A model generated the notes under the pieces. It had not been told where the DNA came from, ran no database searches, and worked only from the letters and a program-made list of their open reading frames with translations. Below are positions 43,873 to 53,044 of a stretch of 60,939 bases of DNA, piece after piece. This DNA comes from Sedimentisphaerales bacterium (GTDB lineage: Bacteria > Planctomycetota > Phycisphaerae > Sedimentisphaerales > Anaerobacaceae), in NCBI GenBank assembly GCA_016927855.1, contig JAFGLV010000149.1, forward strand, positions 1 through 60,939. The letters run 5' to 3'. The position numbers and the translations under genes are program-made. The number at the start of each line of letters is the position of its first letter. The stretch's first letter is position 1.

Positions 43873-44826
43873 GTGGTACGTAGTGACAGTAGTCTCCTGA
43901 AGGTAGCCGTCCTGCGAGGCGGCATCGGTCAGGAACGCGAAGTGAGCCTGGAAAGCGGTCGGTGTGTCGCCGAAGCGCTTCGTGCCGGTGGGATGGAGGT
44001 GGTGACATCCGACATTCGCCCCGACGACCTGAGCGTGCTGGACCGGGATGACATCGACGTGTTCTTTCTCGCTCTGCACGGGCAGTTCGGCGAGGATGGA
44101 CGGCTTCAGCAGGTGCTTGAAGACCGAGAGCTGGTCTATACCGGGTGCGGCCCGGAGGCGAGCCGGCTGGCCTTCGACAAGATGGCGAGCAAGCCGCTTT
44201 TCGCGCAGGCGCACGTCGAGGTCGCGCCGGCCATAGAGTTGGAGCTAGGCGTAGACCGCGACATGCTTGAACGGCGATTGCGGGACCTCGGGACGCGACT
44301 CGTGGTTAAGCCGGTCCGGCAGGGCAGCAGTGTCGGCGTGTACATCGTCGATAGTCCCGACGCCGCGGCTGCGCGTGCGATCGCGGTCTATGAAGAGTTC
44401 GGCGACTGTATGATCGAGCGTTTCATCGCCGGGCGCGAGATCACCGTCGGCGTTCTCGACCGCCAAACCTTGCCTGTCATCGAGATCAGAAGCAAGACAG
44501 GCTTCTACGATTATCACGCCAAGTACATCGACGAGCGGACCGAGTACCTCTTCGATACCATTCGCGACACCCAGATCGTGGCGCGGGCAAGCCGCGCGGC
44601 GCTGGCGTGCTTCGATGCCTTGGGCTGCCGGGGTTTTGCCCGCGTGGATTTCATCGTCGCCGACGATGGCGGTTTGTACGCGCTCGAAGTCAATACCATT
44701 CCGGGCTTTACGACGCATTCCCTGCTGCCCAAAGCCGCGGCCAGGATCGGCGTTTCGATGACGGAATTGTGCGTGCGGATCGTCCGCATGGCATTTTCGC
44801 GAAAAAGCAGTGCAGCAAAACACTAG
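43873..44826 (+). CDS. ddl: D-alanine--D-alanine ligase
   Basis: Makes the D-Ala-D-Ala dipeptide for peptidoglycan. A GTG start at 43873, eight bases after GAGGTG, gives 317 residues. ATP-grasp features are LRGGIGQEREVSLESGRCV near the N-terminus, FLALHGQFGEDGRLQQVLE (about 58-76), VVKPVRQGSSVGVYIV (about 143-158), and the metal-binding end GFARVDFIVADDGGLYALEVNTIPGFT (about 254-280). All are intact. A large hairpin precedes its start. Confidence 0.94.
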   Translation: MVRSDSSLLKVAVLRGGIGQEREVSLESGRCVAEALRAGGMEVVTSDIRPDDLSVLDRDDIDVFFLALHGQFGEDGRLQQVLEDRELVYTGCGPEASRLAFDKMASKPLFAQAHVEVAPAIELELGVDRDMLERRLRDLGTRLVVKPVRQGSSVGVYIVDSPDAAAARAIAVYEEFGDCMIERFIAGREITVGVLDRQTLPVIEIRSKTGFYDYHAKYIDERTEYLFDTIRDTQIVARASRAALACFDALGCRGFARVDFIVADDGGLYALEVNTIPGFTTHSLLPKAAARIGVSMTELCVRIVRMAFSRKSSAAKH

Positions 44827-44910
44827 AACGGCCGATTCTTATAGTATGCGCGCCTGCGGTCCCTGTCGGGCTGCGCGCCCAGATCGATTCATTCGGAGCC
44901 GAGGTAGTCA

Positions 44911-45828
44911 GTGGCCAGAAAGAAGCAACGAGCCGGTGTCCAGGAACGGATTTCCTCGTGGTGGCAGACGAGGACGAGAAGACAGGCCGAAGTCAGGAAG
45001 CAGAAGGCATTCACCGCTCTCAAAGTGGTGGTGGTCATGTGTTTTCTGGCAGCGACCAGCGCGTTCCTGCGCTATGCCGAGGGCTACGTGCGACAGACCA
45101 GACCGACGGGTGAAGGGGCCCTCGTGCTGCTGGACGTGCCGGAATGGGTCAACTGGAATCTCAAGGCGCGCGTCGTTGCGGCCGCCGGCGGCAACCATTT
45201 TCCAATCCGTGAGGACACCGCCCAAGTCGTCGCGCGCAATCTCGATTCCGTGTCCTGGCTGGATGACATCGAGGTACAGGTGACATACGACGCCGTGCAG
45301 GTCAAGGCCAAGTGGCGCAAACCCATCGCGCTGCTCGACCGCGGTCCATCCCGATTCTACGTGGATGAGGATCTGTGCGTGCTGGACTACATGCCGATGG
45401 ATAATCTGACCATCGTAGAGGTCAAGGAGGTCGCCCAGGGTCTGCCGCCGGCGCCGGGTTCGATCTTCGATCGGGAAGATCTGGCGGCCGCCGTCAAGCT
45501 CATCATACTGCTGGCACGTATGGATGCCGAAATTGCGCCGAGAAACCCATTGCTCGATCAAATCGCCTACATCGACGTGAGCAACTTCAAAGGGCACAAG
45601 AACCGCCACGAACCCCACCTCGTGCTCTACAGCCGCGACGGCGCGCAGATCGAATGGGGCGCCGAGATCGGCGAGTGGGGCAAGTACCTGGAAGCCAAGG
45701 ACGAGCAGAAGCTCGCCAAGCTGTATACCTACTACAAGGAGTACGGCTCGCTCAGGGCCGGCGGCAAATACATCAACCTCTACGATCCCCAGGACAAGGT
45801 CCCGCAGCCGATCGATCACTACTGGTAA
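44911..45828 (+). CDS. FtsQ-like cell-division protein
   Basis: A GTG start at 44911 preceded by GAGGTAGTCA gives a 305-residue protein: a basic cytoplasmic N-terminus of about 35 residues, one transmembrane helix (ALKVVVVMCFLAATSAFL), then a periplasmic domain where WNLKARVVAAAGGNHFPI to LDSVSWLDDIEVQVTYDAVQVKAKWRKPIALL resembles the POTRA and beta parts of FtsQ. Sequence identity looks low, and the assignment leans on the position after ddl. FtsA and FtsZ do not follow. Its 3' end overlaps the convergent YkgJ gene by 56 bases. Confidence 0.68.
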   Translation: MARKKQRAGVQERISSWWQTRTRRQAEVRKQKAFTALKVVVVMCFLAATSAFLRYAEGYVRQTRPTGEGALVLLDVPEWVNWNLKARVVAAAGGNHFPIREDTAQVVARNLDSVSWLDDIEVQVTYDAVQVKAKWRKPIALLDRGPSRFYVDEDLCVLDYMPMDNLTIVEVKEVAQGLPPAPGSIFDREDLAAAVKLIILLARMDAEIAPRNPLLDQIAYIDVSNFKGHKNRHEPHLVLYSRDGAQIEWGAEIGEWGKYLEAKDEQKLAKLYTYYKEYGSLRAGGKYINLYDPQDKVPQPIDHYW

Positions 45829-46258
45829 CGAAGCACGTCAGCGCCGTCGCCAGATCGGCGTAGCGGTAGGGGACTTCGAAGCGCTCGCAAATCGCCTTCA
45901 GTCTTCTTAGAGCTGCCTCGGTCAGTTCGCTCTGGAAGTCCGCCTCGCCGCGACAGCAGAAGATGCGGCAGCCTGCAAACCGGTAGGCATGGACCGTGCA
46001 TTGGGAAGCTTGCTGGTAAGGACATCGGCCTGACGTCATCTGCTTGAGACCGTCGGTGCCAAGCTTATCGGACAAGTAGATTAACTCAGGAGGCGTGACG
46101 AAGAGCAGGTGATCGTAGGTGACAAAGTCGCAGCAGGCGCCGCACGCGGCGCAGCGCCCCGCGCGGACGGGGTCCCGACCAAGTTGCGCGTCGATCCACT
46201 CGTAGAGGGCTTCTACCTCGTCGACGAGTCGGCGCTGTCGTGCGGATTTTCCCACCAT
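45773..46258 (-). CDS. YkgJ-family cysteine-cluster protein
   Basis: A 161-residue protein with CAACGACC at about residues 37-44, then CPYQQASQCTVHAYRFAGCRIFCC (about 84-107) as the remaining ligands. This is the full CxxCxxCC plus C-x5-C-x9-C pattern of the YkgJ family, which binds a metal or cluster. Start at 46258; it overlaps the upstream YkgJ gene by 46 bases and the convergent FtsQ-like gene by 56 bases. Function unsettled. Confidence 0.78.
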   Translation of the reverse strand: MVGKSARQRRLVDEVEALYEWIDAQLGRDPVRAGRCAACGACCDFVTYDHLLFVTPPELIYLSDKLGTDGLKQMTSGRCPYQQASQCTVHAYRFAGCRIFCCRGEADFQSELTEAALRRLKAICERFEVPYRYADLATALTCFVTSSDRSAAGPCPGDRRG

Positions 46259-46722
46259 CGGTTGTTTCTCTTGATGCGTTCGATTTCTTCGGCGCTGTAG
46301 CGTCGGCCGCGGTTGATGCCGGAGCAGCGCAGCGCCGCCGTGTTCCACGCATGTGGGCTCGACAGGTTCTCCGCCCAGAAAGGCCAGGTCCGGCACTGGT
46401 TCGGCCTGACGGGATAGATCGCGCACTGCTTGCCGCCGGCGACCTGGCGCAGGAAGATGCAGTCCTTCGTGATGCTATGCTCGATGATACTGGTCCGCAG
46501 CCCCACGCGGCGCAGATACTGCCGCCGCAGCTCCTCCGGTGTCAGCTTGAGGTGCTTGGCGATCAGTTCGATTTCCGTCCGCACGACCCAGATATACCCC
46601 TCGCCGGGCCCAGAGCAGCATCCCCCGCACTCCGCACATTCGAAGTGCAACCCCGCCGCATACCACTTTGTGTTGGTTCTTTCCCCGACCGTGAGCTCCT
46701 TCAAATGCAGATCATTAGACAT
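46213..46722 (-). CDS. YkgJ-family cysteine-cluster protein
   Basis: A 169-residue protein with CAECGGCC at about residues 29-36 followed by DCIFLR, KQCAIYPVRPNQCRTWPFW (about 88-115), a classical YkgJ layout close to those annotated as Fe-S-cluster-containing oxidoreductase. The start at 46722 overlaps the stop of the TOPRIM-like gene by 8 bases, so it may be cotranscribed with the ATPase/TOPRIM pair, although the ribosome binding site (AAAGAGA) is weak. It is a paralogue of the next gene, not a close copy. Confidence 0.8.
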   Translation of the reverse strand: MSNDLHLKELTVGERTNTKWYAAGLHFECAECGGCCSGPGEGYIWVVRTEIELIAKHLKLTPEELRRQYLRRVGLRTSIIEHSITKDCIFLRQVAGGKQCAIYPVRPNQCRTWPFWAENLSSPHAWNTAALRCSGINRGRRYSAEEIERIKRNNRWWENPHDSADSSTR

Positions 46723-47365
46723 TCTCTTTGTTCCACGCTCGTCGTCCGATTGTGTCAACAAGGTCTTCCTCCAATGCCAAGAATGCAGGGAGTTGTCTCA
46801 GAACTGAGAAGTCCTCGATGTACTCCGAGACCCGGTGCAGCGCGCTGTGCACATTGAAGTTCTTCCTGCGCCGTGCGGACAGTCCAGTAGCCTTGCGTAT
46901 CAGGTCATGGAGCAGGCCCTTGGGATCAGCGATATCCTCGGTTTCTCCGATCTTGGGCATGCCTAGTGGCACTTGGCCGTTCGGGTTGTCCGCCGCCTTG
47001 CGTATCGCGGTCTCATCGATGAGCAGCCAAGCCTCCATCATACGCACGGGAATGACAGCTATCACCGAAGGCGTGTCTCTGACCTCGTCCAGAGCATGAT
47101 TGATCTCGGTCCGTCTGTCGTTGGTGGAAGGGTTTTCCGCGTCTCGATGTACGAACAGAAGCTCACACGGATAGAGTTGTACACTCGTCGCAATTCTCTC
47201 GTGTAGTTCTTTGGGCGGACGCGGCAGTTGTCTGAGATCCGCCCACCGCAGTTGAACGGGTCGATTGGGGAGGCAGCGGTACAGCAGCCATCGAAGTACT
47301 GGAATCAGCGCCTTGTCGGAAGAGCCATCGGACAGTAGGGTACAATTGAGTTCGGTCCTCGGCAT
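46715..47365 (-). CDS. TOPRIM-like (DUF4276/RloB-type) partner of an AAA ATPase
   Basis: A 216-residue protein starting 3 bases after the ATPase stop. The pattern fits compact TOPRIM nucleases of the DUF4276/RloB kind: an N-terminal strand with an acidic turn, NCTLLSDGSSDKALIPVLRWLL; a second strand with an acidic pair, ELLFVHRDAENP; and VIPVRMMEAWLLIDETAIRKAA, equivalent to the E-x-WLLAD motif. The usual first glutamate is an aspartate here. The C-terminal third is helical. Together with a RecF/OLD-like ATPase it resembles two-gene defence systems such as PARIS or Gabija-like modules. Activity is inferred. Confidence 0.68.
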   Translation of the reverse strand: MPRTELNCTLLSDGSSDKALIPVLRWLLYRCLPNRPVQLRWADLRQLPRPPKELHERIATSVQLYPCELLFVHRDAENPSTNDRRTEINHALDEVRDTPSVIAVIPVRMMEAWLLIDETAIRKAADNPNGQVPLGMPKIGETEDIADPKGLLHDLIRKATGLSARRRKNFNVHSALHRVSEYIEDFSVLRQLPAFLALEEDLVDTIGRRAWNKENV

Positions 47366-47368
47366 TTC

Positions 47369-48886
47369 TCACGCGGGCTCCAAACCGGGCAAGTACGGGG
47401 CCACGTCTGAACGATCAATCACGCGCCGCGGTTGTTGCGGTTTCTTGGGAGAGGGGCGGCTTGCGTCAATACCTTCGTCGCCCATTACCTCCTGCCGGCC
47501 AATAGGGTTGAGATACGTCAGCAGGTCTCCCATCTTGCACGTGCTCGCCCCGGTTGATTTCGTCCGCCAGGTGCCGGGAAGACAACTGAAACGCACACCT
47601 GTCAGCCTCCGGCCTGATTCGATCATTTCTCTTGGTTCTGCTACGAGCAGCGTGTCCTCAGGAACCTGCTGGACGACGGAAGGAGAGTGGGTATTGACAA
47701 TGACTTGTCGCAAGGGATTATCTGTGTCCACTGGTTCGCTCGTGTCGGAGGCGATAGCCTGTAGCAGTTTGATCATGGCAGGGATTCGAGCGGGGTGAAT
47801 CCCATTCTCGGGCTCTTCAAGACATAGCACACCTTGGACCTCGGGGTCTTGCTCCAAGACGGCAAGGGCGAGGAATCGAAGGGTTCCATCCGAAAGGGAG
47901 CGAGCAGCGTGCGGAGTCCTGTCACGCCCCATGACATTGAGAGTCAGCAGTTCCCTCTTCTCGTCGCGGTCGATAGACACCCTGTAAACGTCATCTATCA
48001 GTTGCGCTAGGCGGTTTGCCACACTTGTGCAAACCCTGGGACTATCTTCGCTGCCAAGGACGGCCGCGCCATTATGGTATGCGAGCCTGTACAGAGTAGA
48101 CGCAAGGTGTGAGCCATTCGAGCCAAGTTTACTGGGTGCGGAGAACTCATCCGGTCTCCGCAATGCCGAGGGTTCAAGTTGGAGAAGCCGCCATGCCTGC
48201 ATCTCTCGGCGTGCAAGAAGCGCTGTTGGGCTCTCAGCGGTATTGGTGGTCGAAAGCACGGTTCTGTTCAGTTTCTTCACTTGCCACAGAGGTCTGCCGC
48301 GGCTGCCGCCATCCTGGTGGAGACGGACAATGCGACCTTCCCCTCTTCCTTCCGTAGATATGAATTGCTTCCCTTTGCGTTCGCCGGAAACAGCCGACTT
48401 TCGCCAGTCAGGGGTATGCGGAAACAGGAGGTTCTTCCGTGCGTTTGTTACCTTGAAATAGTCAAGCTCCTCCTTAAGCACCTCAAGAGATCCCAAAGAA
48501 CCAAGGTTCTCATCTTTCCGATACGCGAGGTTCAGGGTGTAGCGAAGAAATGTGTTGGTGGCCTTTGCCTCTTGGCTCAAATCGTCCACACCTTCTGATG
48601 GAACAATCATCTCTGCTTCGAAAGACATCTCAGAGGCGGAGCGGTTGCCGTAGCGCTGGAAGAGACTGCGGACATCGGCTGTTTTCCGTGCCTCTTCCTC
48701 ATCCCTGCGGACGGTCGAGGCCGCATCCAGAAGCGGACGGTCAGCAAGCACGCTGAGAAACCGGATAGCGTCGAAAAGATTGGATTTGCCGACGCCGTTT
48801 GGGCCCGCGATGCATGTAAACGGCCCAAAGCGGACATCCACGTCCACGAGGTTCTTGAATCCCGATACCTTCAAGCGAGTCAGCAT
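47369..48886 (-). CDS. AAA ATPase of the RecF/OLD-like (AAA_21) group
   Basis: A 505-residue SMC-type ATPase: MLTRLKVSGFKNLVDVDVRFG, Walker A AGPNGVGKSNLFDAI (about residues 28-42), signature SLSDGTLRFLALAVL (about 339-353), Walker B VLCLEEPENGIHP (about 364-376) and the H-loop NTHSPSVV. The middle 200 residues are the coiled/lid insertion. It lacks the TOPRIM half of OLD proteins, which is instead encoded by the next gene. This separated arrangement is known from anti-phage ATPase/TOPRIM pairs. No strong ribosome binding site precedes the ATG; a TATATG at 8 bases upstream would allow a leaderless transcript. Confidence 0.85.
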   Translation of the reverse strand: MLTRLKVSGFKNLVDVDVRFGPFTCIAGPNGVGKSNLFDAIRFLSVLADRPLLDAASTVRRDEEEARKTADVRSLFQRYGNRSASEMSFEAEMIVPSEGVDDLSQEAKATNTFLRYTLNLAYRKDENLGSLGSLEVLKEELDYFKVTNARKNLLFPHTPDWRKSAVSGERKGKQFISTEGRGEGRIVRLHQDGGSRGRPLWQVKKLNRTVLSTTNTAESPTALLARREMQAWRLLQLEPSALRRPDEFSAPSKLGSNGSHLASTLYRLAYHNGAAVLGSEDSPRVCTSVANRLAQLIDDVYRVSIDRDEKRELLTLNVMGRDRTPHAARSLSDGTLRFLALAVLEQDPEVQGVLCLEEPENGIHPARIPAMIKLLQAIASDTSEPVDTDNPLRQVIVNTHSPSVVQQVPEDTLLVAEPREMIESGRRLTGVRFSCLPGTWRTKSTGASTCKMGDLLTYLNPIGRQEVMGDEGIDASRPSPKKPQQPRRVIDRSDVAPYLPGLEPA

Positions 48887-49027
48887 GGTCGGTCCATATA
48901 GTGAATCAAACGCACCATGTTACGAGACGCCCTATGCACAGCAATTCCGCGCCACGCTATCTCTATCATACCTTCCAGCGGTCGCCCACGCAAATCAAGG
49001 CGGACTCGCATCTCAGTTGGCCCCAAC

Positions 49028-50695
49028 CTACCATTTCAGGACGGCGCCGGTGTCGGCGCTGGTGGCCAGGGCGGCGAACTTGCCGAGGACGCCTTCCTTG
49101 ATGCGTGGCTCAGGCGCTTTCCACGACTTCTTGCGCTCGGCCAGCTCGGCGTCGGAGAGCTTCACGTTGATCGTCTTGTTGGGGATGTCGATCTCGATGA
49201 GATCGCCGGCGCGGATCAGACCGATGGGCCCGCCGACGGCGGCTTCGGGACTGACGTGCCCGATGCAGGCACCGCGCGTGCCGCCACTGAAGCGTCCGTC
49301 GGTGACCAGCGCGACCGATTCGCCCAGGCCGGCGCCCATGATGTAGCTGGTCGGACTGAGCATCTCCTGCATGCCGGGTCCTCCTTTGGGCCCTTCGTGG
49401 CGGATGACGACCACGTCGCCGGGCTTGACCTTGCCGGCCAGGATGCCTTCGCAGGCCTCTTCCTGGCTCTCGAAGATGACGGCCGGGCCGGTATGCGTCA
49501 GCATCTTGGGCATGACGCCGGCGCTCTTGACCACGCAGCCATTGGGTGCGAGGTTGCCGTGCAAGATCGACAGCCCGCCCGTCTTCGAGTAGGCCTTTTC
49601 CAGCGGGTGGATGACGTCGGGATTCTTGATCTTGGCGTTGGCGATGTTCTCACCCAGCGTCTTGCCGGTCACGGTAAGGCAGTCGAGGGTCAGCACGTCC
49701 GGAACCTTGCTGATCTCGTTGAGGATCGCGTTGATCCCGCCGGCGGCATCCACGTCCTCGACGTGGGCCACGCTCGAAGGCGCAACCTTGCAGATGTTCG
49801 GACATTTGGCCGAGATGGTGTTGATCCGATCGAGGCTGTAGTCGATCTTGGCCTCGTTGGCCAGCGCCAGGGTGTGCAGGACGGTGTTGGTCGAACCGCC
49901 CATCGCCATGTCGAGCGCCAGCGCGTTGTCCATGCTCTTGAGGCTGATGATGTCCAGCGGCTTGATGTCCTTCTCGACGAGGGTCACGATCTGCTTGCCG
50001 GCGGCTTTGTACAGGTCTTGCCGTCTCGGATCGACCGCCAGGATCGTCCCATTGCCCGGCAGCGCCATGCCGATCGCTTCGCACAGGCAGTTCATCGAAT
50101 TGGCGGTGAACATGCCGGAGCAGCTTCCCTGGCTGGGACAGCCGGCGCATTCGAGTTCCTTCAGCTCATCCTCGGTGATCTTGCCGGCGTTGAACTGCGC
50201 GACGCCTTCGAAGATGCTGATCAGGTCTGCGACCTTGCCGTCCTTGGTCTTGCCAGCCTTCATCGGACCACCTGAGACGAACAGCGTGGGGATGTTCAGC
50301 CTGACGGCGGCCATCAACATGCCTGGGATGATCTTGTCGCAGTTGGGGATGCAGATGAGCCCGTCGAAGCAGTGGGCCCGGCCCATCGTCTCGACCGAAT
50401 CGGCTACGACCTCCCGCGAGGACAGAGAATACTTCATGCCGGTATGGCCCATGGCGATACCGTCGCAGACCGCTATCGTGTTGAACTCGAAACCTACGCC
50501 ACCGGCGTCGTAGATCGCCTGCTTGACGACCCGTCCGACCTGATTGAGATGGACATGGCCCGGGACGATTTCGCAGAAGCTGTTGGCGATCCCGATGAAC
50601 GGCTTGTTCATGTCTGCGTCGCTCACGCCGCAGGCGTGCAGCAGACCGCGATGGGGGGCGCGTTGAAATCCCTTCTTGACAATATCACTTCTCAT
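49028..50695 (-). CDS. ilvD: Dihydroxy-acid dehydratase
   Basis: Converts dihydroxy acids to 2-keto acids for valine, leucine and isoleucine synthesis, using an iron-sulphur cluster. The 555-residue product has the expected length and motifs: [51 protein letters not shown] (cluster cysteine), [32 protein letters not shown] and [26 protein letters not shown] lies about 11 bases upstream. It stands alone, away from other ilv or leu genes. Confidence 0.96.
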   Translation of the reverse strand: MRSDIVKKGFQRAPHRGLLHACGVSDADMNKPFIGIANSFCEIVPGHVHLNQVGRVVKQAIYDAGGVGFEFNTIAVCDGIAMGHTGMKYSLSSREVVADSVETMGRAHCFDGLICIPNCDKIIPGMLMAAVRLNIPTLFVSGGPMKAGKTKDGKVADLISIFEGVAQFNAGKITEDELKELECAGCPSQGSCSGMFTANSMNCLCEAIGMALPGNGTILAVDPRRQDLYKAAGKQIVTLVEKDIKPLDIISLKSMDNALALDMAMGGSTNTVLHTLALANEAKIDYSLDRINTISAKCPNICKVAPSSVAHVEDVDAAGGINAILNEISKVPDVLTLDCLTVTGKTLGENIANAKIKNPDVIHPLEKAYSKTGGLSILHGNLAPNGCVVKSAGVMPKMLTHTGPAVIFESQEEACEGILAGKVKPGDVVVIRHEGPKGGPGMQEMLSPTSYIMGAGLGESVALVTDGRFSGGTRGACIGHVSPEAAVGGPIGLIRAGDLIEIDIPNKTINVKLSDAELAERKKSWKAPEPRIKEGVLGKFAALATSADTGAVLKW

Positions 50696-50786
50696 GATCG
50701 AACGTCTCCGAATAAGGTTCTACGTGCGGGCGGAGCCCGAAGTTCCTAAGTGTAGCTGATGCAGGCAGATGAGGGAAGAAAAATCG

Positions 50787-50814
50787 TTGTCTGTCGCACC
50801 TGATACCCTATAAT
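50787..50814 (+). promoter_or_regulatory. Candidate promoter for the two lipoprotein genes
   Basis: TTGTCT (50787-50792), 16-base spacer, TATAAT (50809-50814): 4/6 and 6/6 matches, 60 bases before the start at 50874. Confidence 0.55.
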
Positions 50815-50873
50815 CATTGTTCAATCGCGAAGGAGGGATGAGGGAAGGCACCACCGATTGACAGGACATTGGG

Positions 50874-51977
50874 ATGCGAAGATCGCAGGGCATCGTGAAC
50901 GTACTCGTGGGTTTGGCGGCAGGCTCGTTTCTGCTGGCGGCCGGCTGTGCGTCGCAGCGCCGAGGGCCTCTCGGCACTCCGGCCGAACCGTCGGCGGGTG
51001 AACCGAACACGGCCGGAGTAGTCTTGGAGGCGAAGACCCCGCCTGCGCAGAATGACCTGGCCGCGTCCGAGCAGGCGCAGTCGGTCACTCTGGCGTTGAA
51101 GTCTGCGCCGGGGCAGACGGCCACCTACATCGTGGTGACAGAGGCTGAGAAGAGCGTGGACTGGCATGGCGATGCCTCCAACCGGCCCGCCGCGTTTCAG
51201 GCCGGCCGCACCGGTCATCGCACCGAGTTGACGTTCGAGCAGCAGGTCCAGCGCGTCGACGAACAAGGCAACGCAACGTTGAAGATCACCATCAAGGCTC
51301 TCAAGTATTTCGCGCGCGTACGCGACACCGTCACCTTCGATTTCGACAGCACGAGGCAGGCTGACCAAGATAGTGTGTTCGCCGGGCTGATCGGGCTGAG
51401 CTACGAACTGGAGATGTCGCCCAAGGGCGAGGTCCTGGCCGTAACAGATGTCGAGCCTGCCCGCCGGGCGCTTCAAGGCGATTCACCCGAACAACTAACC
51501 GCGCTGAGGCTGCTCGACGAGCCCGTCATCAAGCTTCACCACGAGGTCCCGGTACTGATGGCTCTGCCTGACGTACAGGTCTCCCCTGGGCAGCGCTGGA
51601 GTGATATCAAGAGCCTCGACTTCGGCATGCTGGGGACGAGGGAATTCGAGCGCATCCACACGCTCAAGGACATCGAGCTTGGCGAGGGGGCACTTATCGC
51701 GATCGTCGAGATGAACGCCATTCCATCTTCGACACTGGCGCTGGAGCAACAGGGGCAGCAGCCGCTCAACGTGTTCGCTGAGATGTTCGACAGCACGGGC
51801 AGCTTTGGCGGCAGACTCCAGCTCAACCTGAGCACCGGCCAGATCGTTTCGTACGTCGAGGACCTGCGCATGCAGTGGGTAGCCGTCGACCCGGCGGCTG
51901 CCGAAACCGATACCGCCAACCCGGCCGCGCTGAAAATGGGAGCGACCCAACTCCACCGGCTCGAGCGTGTGGAGTAG
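50874..51977 (+). CDS. Lipoprotein of unknown function (first of a related pair)
   Basis: A 367-residue protein with a lipoprotein signal (LVGLAAGSFLLAAGC, cysteine near residue 26) and a disordered Pro/Ala/Glu linker to about residue 70. The rest is a beta-rich domain that begins VTLALKSAPGQTATYIVVTEAEKSVDW and includes FEQQVQRVDEQGNATLKITI, YELEMSPKGEVLAVTDVE and SPGQRWSD. This wording (a property x strand, 'P-x-G-x-x-x-D', 'G-x-x-W') is shared with the next gene and with DUF6263-like planctomycete lipoproteins. Function unknown. Confidence 0.78.
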   Translation: MRRSQGIVNVLVGLAAGSFLLAAGCASQRRGPLGTPAEPSAGEPNTAGVVLEAKTPPAQNDLAASEQAQSVTLALKSAPGQTATYIVVTEAEKSVDWHGDASNRPAAFQAGRTGHRTELTFEQQVQRVDEQGNATLKITIKALKYFARVRDTVTFDFDSTRQADQDSVFAGLIGLSYELEMSPKGEVLAVTDVEPARRALQGDSPEQLTALRLLDEPVIKLHHEVPVLMALPDVQVSPGQRWSDIKSLDFGMLGTREFERIHTLKDIELGEGALIAIVEMNAIPSSTLALEQQGQQPLNVFAEMFDSTGSFGGRLQLNLSTGQIVSYVEDLRMQWVAVDPAAAETDTANPAALKMGATQLHRLERVE

Positions 51978-52024
51978 ATTCAGTGGTACCGATGCCGCGA
52001 CCGGCTGGGTCGAAAGGAGTCGTA

Positions 52025-53044
52025 TTGAACACGAGAATTGCCATCTTCCTGGCTGTGGTGCTCGCGTTGTCTGGTGCGTGCAAAGGACCCGTCTCCGGGC
52101 GCAAAGCCACGGCGCGCCGGACGCCGCGTCGCGAGCACGTTCTGTTGACCGTCGACTTCGAGCCGATGCAGACGCTCACCTACAGGTTCGTTTCCTCACG
52201 GGACATCACGCTGGACTGGGACCCCGGTGCCTCCGCGAGCGAAGGCAGGGTCCAACAGCAGTCCGAACGCCTGGAAATGGTTGTCGTGTATACCCCGATC
52301 GAGGTCGATCCATACGGCGTCAGTACGATTCGCGCCGTCTGCCAGTCGGTGCAGGTCATGCGCAGCGGCCAGGCGAGCGGGCGGGGCGCATACACGGATG
52401 CCGTCACGACCGCTCAAGGCAAGACCTTCACGCTCAAAGTCGATCCGCGTGGCAAGATCGTCGATGCCTCGGACCTCGACCGGCTCATCCGCGAGTTGGG
52501 CGTCGCCGCGTTTCGGCCGGACACGTCGCGAGGGCGGATCAAGGAGCCCGACCTGATCGGCGACTTCATCGCACCCCAGTGGTTCCTCTGGGATGCGATT
52601 TCCAGCATCGACACGCCCACGGCCGGCGTCAGCGTGGGGCAGAGTTGGCCATCGACGCTATCGGTCCCGACGCCGATGGTCATGCGCAAGGCGCGCGACG
52701 TCACGTACCGGTTGGCGGAGGTCCGCAATACGGAGCAAGGCCGGGTGGCGGTGATCGACAGCACGTACCGTCTGGCGAGGTCGGTGCCTTCGGGCTGGCC
52801 CGTGCCTTATTCAGGCCGGTTCCAGCTCAGCGGGACTTTCGGTTTCCTTGGCGCGTACGATATTGTTGCTCTCAAAGGTATCGGCCGGACGCTCTTCAAC
52901 GTCGACGCCGGCCGTCTCGACCGCGAGGACCAGAAGTACACGCTCCAGATGAAAGCGTTGCTGCCGCCGCTGGGCATTCGCGCCAATCCGTTTATTACCA
53001 TCGAGCAAACGCTGACGACGGAATTGCTGGACGACAGGGAATAA
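52025..53044 (+). CDS. Lipoprotein of unknown function (second of a related pair)
   Basis: The frame is open from further upstream, but AAGGAG at 52015-52020 is followed by TTG at 52025 and a lipoprotein signal ending LALSGAC, so a TTG start is chosen (339 residues). The mature part follows the same plan as the preceding gene: LLTVDFEPMQTLTYRFVSSRDITLDW, RLEMVVVYTPIEVDPYG, TLKVDPRGKIVDASDL and VSVGQSWPSTL. The pair most likely arose by duplication and may work together on the cell surface. The stop codon lies inside the left end of an AT-rich repeat element. Confidence 0.75.
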   Translation: MNTRIAIFLAVVLALSGACKGPVSGRKATARRTPRREHVLLTVDFEPMQTLTYRFVSSRDITLDWDPGASASEGRVQQQSERLEMVVVYTPIEVDPYGVSTIRAVCQSVQVMRSGQASGRGAYTDAVTTAQGKTFTLKVDPRGKIVDASDLDRLIRELGVAAFRPDTSRGRIKEPDLIGDFIAPQWFLWDAISSIDTPTAGVSVGQSWPSTLSVPTPMVMRKARDVTYRLAEVRNTEQGRVAVIDSTYRLARSVPSGWPVPYSGRFQLSGTFGFLGAYDIVALKGIGRTLFNVDAGRLDREDQKYTLQMKALLPPLGIRANPFITIEQTLTTELLDDRE

